39,447 nucleotides of DNA from the NCBI GenBank assembly GCA_036514995.1, contig DATBWB010000107.1:1-39447 (forward strand). Direction: 5' to 3'. Positions 12,920 to 22,000 of the stretch are shown here, piece by piece. The first letter of the stretch is position 1. Each line of letters opens with the position of its first letter. The DNA is from Candidatus Acidiferrales bacterium. GTDB lineage: Bacteria > Acidobacteriota > Terriglobia > Acidiferrales > DATBWB01. Made by a program: the position numbers and the translations under genes. The notes under the pieces are model-generated. The model worked only from the letters and a program-made list of their open reading frames with translations. It did not search any database and was not told the origin of the DNA.

Positions 12920-14815
12920 TTAAGTCAGGGGCCCGCCGCGCTTGGAAAGAATCATGTCGCCGATGGTGGCGCGGGAAGAAGATTTCGAGGAACGATATTG
13001 CTGAATCGTCTTCCGTTCGGCCTCGTTCAACGCGGCCCGATAGCTCAACCCGATTTTGTGCTCCATCTGGTTAAGCTTGATGATCTTGAATTCATACTCC
13101 TGCCCGACTTCCAGGTCAATCTTTTCTGGCCGCTCGGCCCGGCCCGCCGGAGCTGGTCTTTCGCTCCGCTGGCCCCGCGATGCGGGGTGGACTTCGGAGA
13201 TATGGCAAAGGCCTTCGATGCCCTCTTCCAGCTCGATGAAAGCGCCAAAGGCGGTCACTCGCACCACCTTGCCCTTCACCACGTCGCCCACCTTGTTCCG
13301 GGCGAACCAGCCTTCCCAGATGTCATGCAATTGCTTGATGCCGAGCGAGAGGCGGCGATGGGGAACGTCAATCTGCAAAACCCTGGCTTCGACCTGGTCG
13401 CCCTTCTTGAGCATTTCCGAGGGATGTTTGACGCGCTTCGTCCAGCTCATATCGGAAACATGAATGAGCCCGTCGATGCCCTCCTCCACCTCGACAAACG
13501 CGCCAAAATCGGTCAGGTTGCGAACCCGGCCCTTGATGACCGAGTTGATGGGATATTTTTGCGCCAGCAGTGCCCAGGGGTCAGGCTCGGTTTGTTTGAG
13601 TCCGAGCGCAATACGCCGCTCCTCCGGCTTGACGTCGAGCACGACCACCTCAATCGCATCGCCGACCGAAACAATCTTGGAGGGATGCTTGGCGCGTTTT
13701 GACCAGCTCATTTCCGAAATGTGCACCAGGCCTTCCACCCCCGGCTCGAGCTCGACAAAAGCGCCGTAGTCGGTCACGCTGACCACCTTGCCTTGCACTC
13801 GCTCGCCGATCGGATACTTGTCGGGGGCATCCGCCCAGGGATCGGGCTGAAGCTGCTTCAGGCCGAGCGAAACGCGCCCCTTTTCCCGGTCGAACCTGAG
13901 AACTACCACTTCAATGTCCTGTCCCGGCTGAACCACATCGGAAGGCTTGCCCACCCGGCCCCAGCTCATGTCCGTCACGTGGAGCAAGCCGTCCAGGCCG
14001 CCCAGATCCACGAAGGCGCCGTAGTCGGTGACGTTTTTCACTTTGCCGTTGACGATTGTGCCCTCTTCCAGAATTTCCACCAGCCGCGCCCGCAAAGCGT
14101 CGCGTTCTTCCTCCAGGATGACGCGCCGGCTGACCACCACGTTGCCGCGCTTGCGGTTCAGCTTGATGACGCGAACATCCACCTCCAGGCCCTTCCACTC
14201 GTCGAGGTTCCGAACCGGGCGCAGGTCCACGTGCGAAGCCGGCAAAAATGCCTTGATGCCGATATCCACCGCCAGGCCGCCCTTCAATTTGTCCACCACG
14301 CGGCCGGTGAGAGAAATGCTTTCCCGGTGAGAACGCTCAATGGCTTCCCAGGCAAGCCGCCGGCGCGCTCTCGAAAAGCTCAGCCGGACATTGCCTTCTT
14401 TGTCCTCGGATTCCACCAGGACGGGGATTTCCTGCCCCCGTTCGACAAGGAGGTTGCCTTCGGAGTCGAGGAACTCGTTGCGGGAGATGGTGCCTTCGGT
14501 CTTCGAGCCAACGTCCACGACGAGGACATCTTCGCGAATCTCTACCACGCGGCCTTGGACGATCGCGCCTTCTGAGCTGGGAGCAGCGACTTCCATCTGC
14601 TCCATCAGCTCGCCCATGTCGGCCGCCTGGGCTTCTGCCGGGGCCTCCTCCGGCGCTGCCTCCTTGGCGGCCTCTTCGACAAAAGCAGGCGCGGCGGCAG
14701 CTTCGGCGGCGGCTGTCTGAGTTACTGGATTTTTTGCCGGTGCTTCAGTCGCCGAAGTTTCCATCTCGGCGGGAGCCTCCGGGTTGGCCTCGGTTTCCGA
14801 ATCGCCCAACGACAT
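12920..14815 (-). CDS. rpsA: 30S ribosomal protein S1, six S1 domains
   Basis: S1 helps the 30S subunit bind mRNAs, especially those with weak ribosome binding sites. The 631-aa protein has an acidic, alanine-rich N-terminal stretch of about 85 residues and then six S1 RNA-binding repeats. Repeats 3-6 carry the clear (D/A)(Y/F)GAF(V/I)(D/E)L...GL(L/V/I/C)H(V/I)(S/T)(D/E) pattern. Repeat 6 contains an insertion of about 20 residues (HPASRGQRSERPAPAGRAER) between CHISEV and PEKIDLEVGQEY. The matching DNA contains a CCCCGC/GCGGGG palindrome (13173-13187), suggesting an in-frame repeat insertion. ATG 14815 has AGGAGG upstream; a GTG at 14854 is less likely. Transcription should start about 160 bases upstream. 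Confidence 0.95.
   Translation of the reverse strand: MSLGDSETEANPEAPAEMETSATEAPAKNPVTQTAAAEAAAAPAFVEEAAKEAAPEEAPAEAQAADMGELMEQMEVAAPSSEGAIVQGRVVEIREDVLVVDVGSKTEGTISRNEFLDSEGNLLVERGQEIPVLVESEDKEGNVRLSFSRARRRLAWEAIERSHRESISLTGRVVDKLKGGLAVDIGIKAFLPASHVDLRPVRNLDEWKGLEVDVRVIKLNRKRGNVVVSRRVILEEERDALRARLVEILEEGTIVNGKVKNVTDYGAFVDLGGLDGLLHVTDMSWGRVGKPSDVVQPGQDIEVVVLRFDREKGRVSLGLKQLQPDPWADAPDKYPIGERVQGKVVSVTDYGAFVELEPGVEGLVHISEMSWSKRAKHPSKIVSVGDAIEVVVLDVKPEERRIALGLKQTEPDPWALLAQKYPINSVIKGRVRNLTDFGAFVEVEEGIDGLIHVSDMSWTKRVKHPSEMLKKGDQVEARVLQIDVPHRRLSLGIKQLHDIWEGWFARNKVGDVVKGKVVRVTAFGAFIELEEGIEGLCHISEVHPASRGQRSERPAPAGRAERPEKIDLEVGQEYEFKIIKLNQMEHKIGLSYRAALNEAERKTIQQYRSSKSSSRATIGDMILSKRGGPLT
13135..13195 (-). 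repeat. in-frame palindromic insertion in S1 domain 6 of rpsA
   Basis: Contains CCCCGC, GAT, GCGGGG at 13173-13187. It encodes the extra basic/proline residues between the conserved SEV and PEK of the sixth S1 repeat. The other five repeats have no such insertion. The boundaries are approximate. Confidence 0.45.
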
Positions 14816-14982
14816 CCCCTGGCCTCCTGAAGGTTCACCCTGAAGAGCGTTCACTCTGAAGGGTTAGCCTTGCCTCCCCCCGGGAGCTCTTCCTTGCAGA
14901 AACCTGCGGAAGAAAGGTGTGAGGAAGGAAGGTGCGCGGACGCTCAAGTAATAAACGCCCCGTCGCCGCCCAAACCCAACGC

Positions 14983-15011
14983 ACTATACCCAAATGCCCC
15001 GGGGAAGTCAA
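14983..15011 (-). promoter_or_regulatory. strong sigma70 promoter of rpsA-sppA-HU
   Basis: On the minus strand TTGACT (15006-15011) and TATAGT (14983-14988) are exactly 17 bases apart, with five of six matches each. The start is expected near 14976, giving a leader of about 160 bases before the rpsA ATG. The rest of the gap to 15103 shows nothing I can name. Confidence 0.7.
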
Positions 15012-15103
15012 CGCACGGAGAGGATTCGAGTTAGCGAAAAGAGCGTGATCCGTGACGATGAAAGGCAGCTTCAAAGAGCCATGAGGCGGGCACGGGGTAC
15101 TCT

Positions 15104-15886
15104 TCACCGATACTGCGCTTGCCTCACTCGCTGCCGATAGTCGGGGGCGGTGATCTCCACCACCCGGCACATCTCGTAAAGACGTGATCGGACGCGCTCG
15201 CCGATGCGGTCGGCGAGAGAATCTTCCGTGCGGGGCGTCGGCTGGCCGGAAGGAAACCTGAGCGTTTCGGCATCCCGCAAAGCGGGACGATCGAGGAAGT
15301 TCGTGGTCATGAGAGTTGCGCGCTTTTCGTTGTAGCGAGTGTTCAAGATATGCCCGACAATATCTTGCACCCAAGCAGACGGTTTGATGGCGCCCAGGTC
15401 ATCCAGAAGCAACACCTCCGCCAGCAACACCGGCTCGAGCACCTGCGTCTCGGTGGTTTGCGAAATAGGGTTGTAACTGTTCTGGATCTCCTTGAGCAAT
15501 TCCCGGAAATCGTAGAAGAGGCAATCATGCCCTTTAGCGGCAAGCGCCAACAATGCCGCCACTCCGAGGTGTGTCTTGCCCACCCCGCAGGGGCCCATCA
15601 GGAGCAGGCCGTAGTCCACGTGAGCGGGATAGTCGGCCGCGTAGCGCTGGAGCGTCAACTTTGCCTGCTGCAAACTGCGGTTCGACTGCTCTTCAGGCTT
15701 TTCGTAGATGTCAGTTTCAAAATTGTCAAAGTCGCAGTGTTCGTAGCGGCTCGGAATCCGAATACTGGCGAGCCGCCGGACGGCCCGCTGCTCGGCCTGG
15801 CAATCGCAGAGAACCATGCGGCGCACCCCGCCGCTTTCTTGAGGCTTCCAGCCGGTGCCTTCGCAGATGGGGCAAGTGGCGGCCAT
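15104..15886 (-). CDS. DnaC/DnaI/IstB-like AAA+ ATPase with N-terminal Cys pairs
   Basis: This is an ATPase of the helicase-loader family, which opens the DnaB ring to place it on DNA; IstB transposition helpers share the fold. The 260-aa protein begins with a CPIC...LCDC cysteine pair set (Cys5, 8, 27, 29), likely a zinc finger as in DnaI. LLLMGPCGVGKTHL (P-loop, about 98-107) follows, then VLLLDDLGAIKPSAWVQDIVGHILNTRY (Walker B), TLMTTNF (sensor 1) and a C-terminal RIGERVRSRLYEMC arginine-finger-like segment. I chose ATG 15886 because the upstream extension (MPVPMHRDFGTLLS) is only a translation of the palindrome at 15905-15929. No IstA transposase is near, so a chromosomal role is likelier. 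Confidence 0.82.
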   Translation of the reverse strand: MAATCPICEGTGWKPQESGGVRRMVLCDCQAEQRAVRRLASIRIPSRYEHCDFDNFETDIYEKPEEQSNRSLQQAKLTLQRYAADYPAHVDYGLLLMGPCGVGKTHLGVAALLALAAKGHDCLFYDFRELLKEIQNSYNPISQTTETQVLEPVLLAEVLLLDDLGAIKPSAWVQDIVGHILNTRYNEKRATLMTTNFLDRPALRDAETLRFPSGQPTPRTEDSLADRIGERVRSRLYEMCRVVEITAPDYRQRVRQAQYR

Positions 15887-15904
15887 GGAGAGGAGAGTGC
15901 CGAA

Positions 15905-15929
15905 GTCCCGATGCATCGGGACGGGCAAG
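15905..15929. repeat. YCCCGA-N4-TCGGGR palindromic repeat
   Basis: GTCCCGA, loop TGCA, TCGGGAC, then GGGCAAG. It is the second copy of the family at 10995-11019 and 38554-38577. It lies just upstream of the DnaC-like gene. Confidence 0.65.
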
Positions 15930-15996
15930 AGAATACTCCACGCGGTCTATAATGACAACCGTGCCAAGGCCGTAGCCTTATTCTGTCTTCAAGGTT

Positions 15997-16002
15997 TATA
16001 AT
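15997..16002 (+). promoter_or_regulatory. -10 box upstream of the glycoamylase-like gene
   Basis: A perfect TATAAT lies 35 bases before the ATG at 16038. No good -35 box is seen at 16-18 bases. A second TATAAT at 15948-15953 is also without a -35. This one is the better placed of the two. Confidence 0.35.
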
Positions 16003-16037
16003 TTGTCGGGGCCTTTGGGGCTAGTGAAGGGTTTCGA

Positions 16038-17378
16038 ATGGGATGCTCCACAGCGTCGAGTAAAGTCACGCGGCGCGAGATGCTTGCAGTTATCGGCAAG
16101 ACGGCAGTCGCTTGCCCTGTCCTGGCTCTCGGTTTGTCACGACTCTCCTGTGGCGGTGGGACCAAGCCCGGAGTAAACCCTCCTGGAGATGGATACCCGG
16201 GGACAGATGAGCAACTCCTTGATGAGATCGAACGGGCAGGCTTTCTCTTCTTTTGGGAGCAGGCCGATCCCTCCACTGGCCAGATAAAGGATCGCTCCCG
16301 AGCGGATGGTAACGATACCAGGGATATTTCCAGCATCGCGGCAACGGGATTCGGGCTGACGGGGCTTTGCATTGCCGACAGCCGCGGCTATGCCCCCACC
16401 ACCCAGCTTCGGGATCGAGTTCGCACGACTTTGGATTTCCTTGCCAACCAGATGCCGCATGTGAACGGGTTCTTCTACCACATGGTGGACATGAACACGG
16501 GCGCCCGCGCGTGGCAATCCGAACTTTCTTCCATTGACAGTGCGATTCTCTTGTGCGGCGTGCTGACCTGCCGACAGCATTTCAACACAACAACAGAAAT
16601 CGTGAACCTGGCCACGCAGATCTACCAGCGGTTCGATTTCAACTGGATGCTCAACGGCGGTCCAACATTGTCCATGGGCTGGACACCGGAAAGCGAATTT
16701 CTTCCTTACCGATGGGACACCTACTCCGAACTGATGATGCTGTACCTGCAAGCGATCGGCTCAACGACATTTCCCATTCCCGCTTCGAGTTGGGACGCCT
16801 GGGCGCGGCCCACGCTCTCCTACCAGGGGCTGACCTACATCTCACCGAATGCGCCGCTCTTTGTTCACCAGTATTCGCACGCATGGATTGATTTCCGCAA
16901 CAGGCGCGACGCCTACGCCGACTATTTCCAGAATTCCGCCACAGCCACACAGGCCCACAAGCTCTTCTGCCTCTCCCTGCGCAGCCAGTTCGCCCACTAT
17001 TCCGATGATCTCTGGGGCATCACCGCGTCGGATTCGGTGAACGGGTACGTGGTGTGGGGCGGGCCTCCGGCAATCGGGCCCATCGACGGAACGGTGGTAC
17101 CCTGTGCCACGGCCGGTTCGTTACCCTTCGTGTTTGCGGAGACGATGCGTGTGCTACGCAATATCCGCCTGAACTACCCCAATGCGTGGCGGCGCTATGG
17201 CTTCGTGGACGCGTTCAATCCGGCGAGGAACTGGTACAACCCGGATGTGATTGGCATTAACCAAGGCATTACCATGCTGATGGCGGAGAATGCGCGCACC
17301 CGCTTTGTCTGGAACACTTTTATGAAGAATGCGGAAATCCAAGATGCGATGACCAAGGTGGGATTCCGACCGGCCTAG
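16038..17378 (+). CDS. Tat-exported glycoamylase-like protein (PF10091 / GH144 type)
   Basis: Proteins of this family include endo-beta-1,2-glucanases (GH144) and uncharacterised 'glucoamylase-like' enzymes. The 446-aa product starts with a twin-arginine signal, VTRREMLAVIGKTAVACPVLALGL, followed by a cysteine in SRLSCGGG that might be lipidated, though the lipobox is poor. The body has FLFFWEQADPSTGQIKDRS, SIAATGFGLTGLCIAD, NGFFYHMVDMNTG, SSIDSAILLCGVLTC, MGWTPESEFLPYRWDTYSELMMLYL and GINQGITMLMAENART, all typical of the family's alpha-barrel. GAAGGG at 16026-16031 sits 6 bases before the ATG. It reads toward the oppositely oriented GH39 gene and appears to belong to the same carbohydrate locus. 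The substrate is inferred only from the family. Confidence 0.82.
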   Translation: MGCSTASSKVTRREMLAVIGKTAVACPVLALGLSRLSCGGGTKPGVNPPGDGYPGTDEQLLDEIERAGFLFFWEQADPSTGQIKDRSRADGNDTRDISSIAATGFGLTGLCIADSRGYAPTTQLRDRVRTTLDFLANQMPHVNGFFYHMVDMNTGARAWQSELSSIDSAILLCGVLTCRQHFNTTTEIVNLATQIYQRFDFNWMLNGGPTLSMGWTPESEFLPYRWDTYSELMMLYLQAIGSTTFPIPASSWDAWARPTLSYQGLTYISPNAPLFVHQYSHAWIDFRNRRDAYADYFQNSATATQAHKLFCLSLRSQFAHYSDDLWGITASDSVNGYVVWGGPPAIGPIDGTVVPCATAGSLPFVFAETMRVLRNIRLNYPNAWRRYGFVDAFNPARNWYNPDVIGINQGITMLMAENARTRFVWNTFMKNAEIQDAMTKVGFRPA

Positions 17379-17423
17379 CCGCAACCCGCTGCGGTTTCGA
17401 GCTTTTCGTCAACGCGCACCCGC

Positions 17424-18947
17424 CTATCGAACTTCAATCAGGGCGAGCCCGTGAGGCGGCAGCGTGAGGGTGATCTTACCTCGCGTGAGGCGGCGCGTCT
17501 CCGGGCCAGGCAGCTCGGCCGCCTTGCGCAATTCCTGGATTTGCTTGCGCGTCAGGTATCTGGGACTCCCCATGGCCTCATAGGCGGGCAGCAAGGAACC
17601 GTGGTCCTTGTCGAGCCGGTGGACTACGACACGCCGGTTGCCGGCGAGGCCCTTCACGTTCAGCGTCACTTTCTTCGCCGTGCCGGACTCCTCGGGCAAA
17701 AACAGATTCCACACCGCAAGGACGAGCGTGCCGTCGGCACGGCGGGTGACCAGGGCTGAGTCGGAGTTCACCGGGATCCTTCGTTCGCCCAGCCGATGCA
17801 AGAGCTTAAAGGCATTAAATGACGGTTTCGGCAAACCTCCGACAGCCATCAAGCCGAACCCGCCATAGAAGGGCTGTTTCACCACACCTTGTTCCTCAAA
17901 GACATCGGAGAACGTCCAGTAAGCCAGCGTGTCAACAAGTCCGTCACATTGCCGGATTGTATCGGCAAGCCACGGGCCCATGAACACGGAGTCAGTCACT
18001 TGTGGTTCGTTTTTGTAGCTGGCGTTGTACTCGGTCCAGTGGATAGGCAGGTTCGGCCGCGCGGAAGCCTTCACCTGATCGTGCACCTTGCGCACGGCGC
18101 GGCAGACCATCTGGTTGCGCGAGATCATCTCGTTCGAGCCGAAAACGTCGTGTGAGGAATCGTTGGCATAGACGTGCGTGGAAACGAAATCGAGAGGAAC
18201 GTTTTTTTCCACGCAATGCCGGATGAAACGGTCCACCCAGGCTGCCTGTGCGGTAGCGGGCCCGCCGACGCGCAGCCGGGGACTCACCCGCTTGATGGCG
18301 CGCGCCGCTCGGTCGTAAAGTTCGTAGTAAGTGGCCTCCTTCGGCTTGCCCGTCCAAAAATCAATGTTCGGCTCGTTCCATACCTCGAAGTACCACTCGG
18401 CTACCTCTTCGATGCCGTAGCGCTCTACTAGGTGTTTCGAGAACCGGTAGATGAGGTCCTCCCAGCGGTTCCAATCCTTGGGCGGGCCGGTGTACTGCTT
18501 GTACCAGAAGGGGTGTGTGACATTGGTAGCCGCCAGTTTCCTGGGCATGAAGCCTAGTTCGACAAAGGGGCGGACACCGTTTTCGAGCAAGCCATCGTAA
18601 ATCTGATCCACGTAGGAGAAGTTGTAAACCGGCTCTCCCGTTGCGTCCTCGTCGTAAACGCCCACCTCGTCGTGAAAGATGGCATGAAACCGCACGTACT
18701 CGATGCCGGTGATGCGCCTCACGGCACGCAAGTCACGCCGGTAACTTTCCCGCAAAGTGAGAATCGCCCGACCGGAGCCAAAGGTGCGCTCCCAGTAGTG
18801 CGGAAAGGGCCGTGTCTCGGCTCGGGCATCAACCTCGATGGTCTCCGAGAGCAACTGCGACTGTGCACCGGGCGGCAGAGATAGAACAGCAATGGCAAGC
18901 AAGAAATTCGTGAGGGCATGAATCGGAAGCAGGACGGAGCGCTTCAC
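17424..18947 (-). CDS. secreted GH39-like glycoside hydrolase
   Basis: GH39 contains beta-xylosidases and alpha-L-iduronidases that release sugars by a retaining mechanism. The 507-aa protein has a signal peptide (basic start, FLLAIAVLSLPPGAQSQ) and a TIM-barrel. The acid/base is Glu192 in FEVWNEPNIDFW and the probable nucleophile Glu306 in IHWTEYNASY. The C-terminal beta domain ends TLPPHGLALIEV. YVRFHAIFHDEVGVY and THVYANDSSHDV also fit the family. The GTG at 18947 has AGGAGG (plus strand CCTCCT, 18957-18962) 8 bases upstream; the longer frame reads into the hairpin at 18981-19015. It lies directly downstream of the TonB receptor on the same strand and is probably co-transcribed with it. 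The substrate cannot be fixed from sequence. Confidence 0.85.
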   Translation of the reverse strand: MKRSVLLPIHALTNFLLAIAVLSLPPGAQSQLLSETIEVDARAETRPFPHYWERTFGSGRAILTLRESYRRDLRAVRRITGIEYVRFHAIFHDEVGVYDEDATGEPVYNFSYVDQIYDGLLENGVRPFVELGFMPRKLAATNVTHPFWYKQYTGPPKDWNRWEDLIYRFSKHLVERYGIEEVAEWYFEVWNEPNIDFWTGKPKEATYYELYDRAARAIKRVSPRLRVGGPATAQAAWVDRFIRHCVEKNVPLDFVSTHVYANDSSHDVFGSNEMISRNQMVCRAVRKVHDQVKASARPNLPIHWTEYNASYKNEPQVTDSVFMGPWLADTIRQCDGLVDTLAYWTFSDVFEEQGVVKQPFYGGFGLMAVGGLPKPSFNAFKLLHRLGERRIPVNSDSALVTRRADGTLVLAVWNLFLPEESGTAKKVTLNVKGLAGNRRVVVHRLDKDHGSLLPAYEAMGSPRYLTRKQIQELRKAAELPGPETRRLTRGKITLTLPPHGLALIEVR

Positions 18948-18980
18948 CCGAGTGGCCTCCTGGTCAAAACCGAATGTGAG

Positions 18981-19015
18981 CGAGAGCGGTGGGCGTTCTA
19001 CGCCCACCGCTCTCG
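18981..19015 (-). terminator. 16-bp perfect hairpin between receptor and GH39 genes
   Basis: Arms CGAGAGCGGTGGGCGT and ACGCCCACCGCTCTCG pair perfectly around loop TCT. It lies 25 bases after the receptor stop and 34 bases before the GH39 start. No run of T follows on the minus strand, so it is more likely a 3' stabiliser or partial terminator than a full intrinsic terminator. A dispersed palindrome is also possible. Confidence 0.5.
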
Positions 19016-19039
19016 ATTCTCAAGGATACCAGGGGCACG

Positions 19040-22000
19040 CTAGAAGCTGAACCGCATCTGGAATTCAACCACACGGCCGGCCAGCCCGCGCGCGGCCATG
19101 CCGAAGTTCGGCTCTTCGATATTGGTGCTGGCGGAGTTGAACCCAAAAGGCTGCAAATTGAGCTTGTTGAACATATTGAAAAAGTTGGCTCGGAAGTCGA
19201 ATTTCGTTCCCTCGCTGAAGATCCATCCTTGCGGCAAAGGAGTGCTCTTCACAAAGCTGAAATCCAGTCCGAAAAATCTCGGACCGCGGAAGGCATTGCG
19301 GCCAATGCCGGGAGGGCCCTGGGTGCAGGCGTCGAAATACGGGTCACCAATACTCGGGGCCGGATCCGGCGGGCAGTTGGCGGAACGATTCTGAATGCCG
19401 GGGAAGTTGCCGTTATTTCGCGTAAACGTATTCGTGTCGTGACTGTCGCCCACGCCACCGAAATAGGCAGAAGGTCGCGCCGGGCGAATGGTATCCGCCC
19501 CGGTCACCGGAACCGAGCTGACGCGCCCGGTCACCGGCGTCCACGGGAATCCCGAGTGTGCGCTCAGAATCGCATTGATTTGCCACCCGCCAAGCAGCTT
19601 GCCGACCCAATCTGTTCGGTTGCGCAGAATCGGCAAGTCCCACAAAGCGATGAAGGTGAAGTGGTGCGTGGCGTCGAAATCGGAGGGTCCCCGTTCCGAA
19701 TCGAGGAACGCGGGGTTGGTCTGGTTGGTTTGCGCCCCGGGCCCTTCGTTCGAAAGTGTGTCAATGCTCTTCGACCACCGGTACGCCCCTTCCACCTGGA
19801 AGCCTTGGGCGAATGGCCGCCGGACTCGCACGAGCATGGCGTTGAAGTTGGCGTTCACGTCGGGTGTGGGAAAGTAGGTCGCGTAGAAGCCTGGGTTCAC
19901 GGGATACAGAAAGTTTTGATTGACGATGCGGATCAGCTTGTGACTGCTGCTGGCCTGATACCCGAGCGACCCGAACAAGCGCCATGGCAGCTCGTATTCC
20001 GTCTCCAGCGACCAGAGGTAAACATACGCGTTTGGATTCCGCGACGGGGAGCCGTAAATCTCCACCGAGCGGCCAAGAACTCCGCCAGTGTTCGGATCGA
20101 TTCCTACTCCCAGCGCCGGATTCACCGGGTAGCTTGTGGGCGACGTGCTGCTGCCCAGAACGTAGGTGATTACCCCTCCGGCAAACGGGCTGCCCCAGGA
20201 TTCCCCGCCGACGCCGGTAGTACCGCAACAGATGTTGTATCGAGCGAACTCCGGCGGGTTTCCGCGACTGTTGCTGAAGCCGACTTGCGGGATGCGGTTA
20301 AAGGCGACTCCGAAGCCTCCGCGGATCACCATCTTGTTCTCGAAGAAGGTGGGGCTCCAGGCGAAGCCGAGCCGCGGCGCGAAATTGTTGCGGTCCGGCT
20401 CGAAGAGTTCGTCCACCGACTGCACTCTTCCCGCGGCGAGGTTGGGAGGCGTAAAGATGAGATTGGTGATGCGGTTGCCCTTTTCGCGCAAGGGCGAGAA
20501 ATACTCGTAGCGCAACCCGACATTGAACGTCAGATTGGGACGAAACTTCCAGTCGTCCTGCACGAAGAATCCAACGTAGCGAGTGCGGAAGTAGCGCTGG
20601 GCGTTGGCTGGCCCGCCGGTGCGCGGATCAGCGTTGATCTGTTCAAAGATCGGCGTATCGTTCGCCAGATTCCACAGCCGATGGAGGGAATACAGCGGAC
20701 GGGCTCCTCCGCCCAGATTGTTGTTGTCCTGTTCCCAGCGCAGCTCGATTCCGCCCTTCAAGCCGTGGGAGCCGAACACTTTGCTGAGCACGTCTCGGAA
20801 CTCGAAGATGTTCTGGGCAAAGACGCCGGGCGTAGTTTCCGACCAGTTTGGCCCAAAGCGGATGCGGTCAAAGGGCAATCCTTCGACTTCGACCCGCGGG
20901 ATGCCGAAGTTGGTCCCGCCGCTATCCGCCACTTGGTCAGCGGCAAAGCGCGTGAAATTGAAGCGCGTTTCATTCAGCATGGTGGACGTCAAGGTGCGAA
21001 TCCAGGTGGCGGTCATCGAGGTATTGAACGGTTTGAACGTGAGGTCGTTCATCGGCCGGCTTCGGCCCGACTCATCGGCGCCGCCGAGGTTGTTCTGCTT
21101 GGTCACGTAGAGGCTGTAGGCGAACTGGTTTCTGCCGAGATGGTAGTCAATGCGCGTGTTGTACTGGTGGCCCCGAATGCGCGAAGGAAGCAGGAGTTGC
21201 ACGCGCTGGATGTCCGCCACTCCGTCGAATCCACCACCGAGTGCATTGCCCAGCGGGTTGTACTGGCCGAGCCCGAGCGTGAGCGAGCCAATGTCCATTC
21301 CCTGGCCCGCGATTTGGCACTCGGCTGGGGAGAAGTTCGCGCAAGTTGGAGCGAGCGTGGCGTCAACCCGCGGCGCAATTCCCGGCTGGCCGAAGATCCG
21401 CGCCGTAATCCCGCCGCTCCGCTGGTTGATTACAAGATCGCGGAACTGTTGCGTCTCGATGAACACCGGGCTGGAGACATCGCTGTTGTTGACTCTGAGG
21501 CCCTCGTAGGAAAAGAAAAAGAAGAGCTTTTCCTTCAACACCGGGCCTCCAACGCTTCCGCCGAACTGCCGAATCTTATTGCCCACTCGAACAGGTAGCG
21601 CGCCTCCGGGCCCACCATACTTGTTGAACGAATTCAGTCCGGGATCGCCGTGTTTGTAGATGGCGCTGCCGTGGAAATCGTTGGTGCCATTCTGCGATAC
21701 AACCTTCACATGAGCGCCCGTATTTCGCCCGTCTTCGGCGGAATATGAACTCGACAGCACCTGTACTTCTTTCACCGATTCCTGGTTTGGCGTGACCAAC
21801 GCGGCACCGCCCCAGGTCAGACTGTTCACGCTGACGCCATCGATGGTGTAGTTGTTTGCGGAAACGCGCTGCCCGTTGGCGCTGACCTGTACCTGGTTTT
21901 CGACTTGGAAAATGGATGTGTTGGAGCCCCCCGGACCGGCGTTGTTCGGCAAGGGGACCGCTTGGCCGGCTCCGCTCCTCGCGCTGTCGCCGAAAACCCC

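Noticed and set aside
15104-15886. IstB of an IS21 element
   Set aside because: No istA, no terminal inverted repeats, and the N-terminal cysteine pairs are DnaI-like. It is kept as an alternative only.
16038-16200. Classical lipoprotein call for the glycoamylase-like protein
   Set aside because: The residues before the cysteine (SRLSC) do not make a good lipobox. The twin-arginine motif is the clearer signal.
18989-21598. 869-codon open frame on the plus strand opposite the TonB receptor gene
   Set aside because: It is a codon-bias shadow of a G+C-rich gene. It shows no family motif, while the opposite strand encodes a complete receptor with signal peptide and barrel end.
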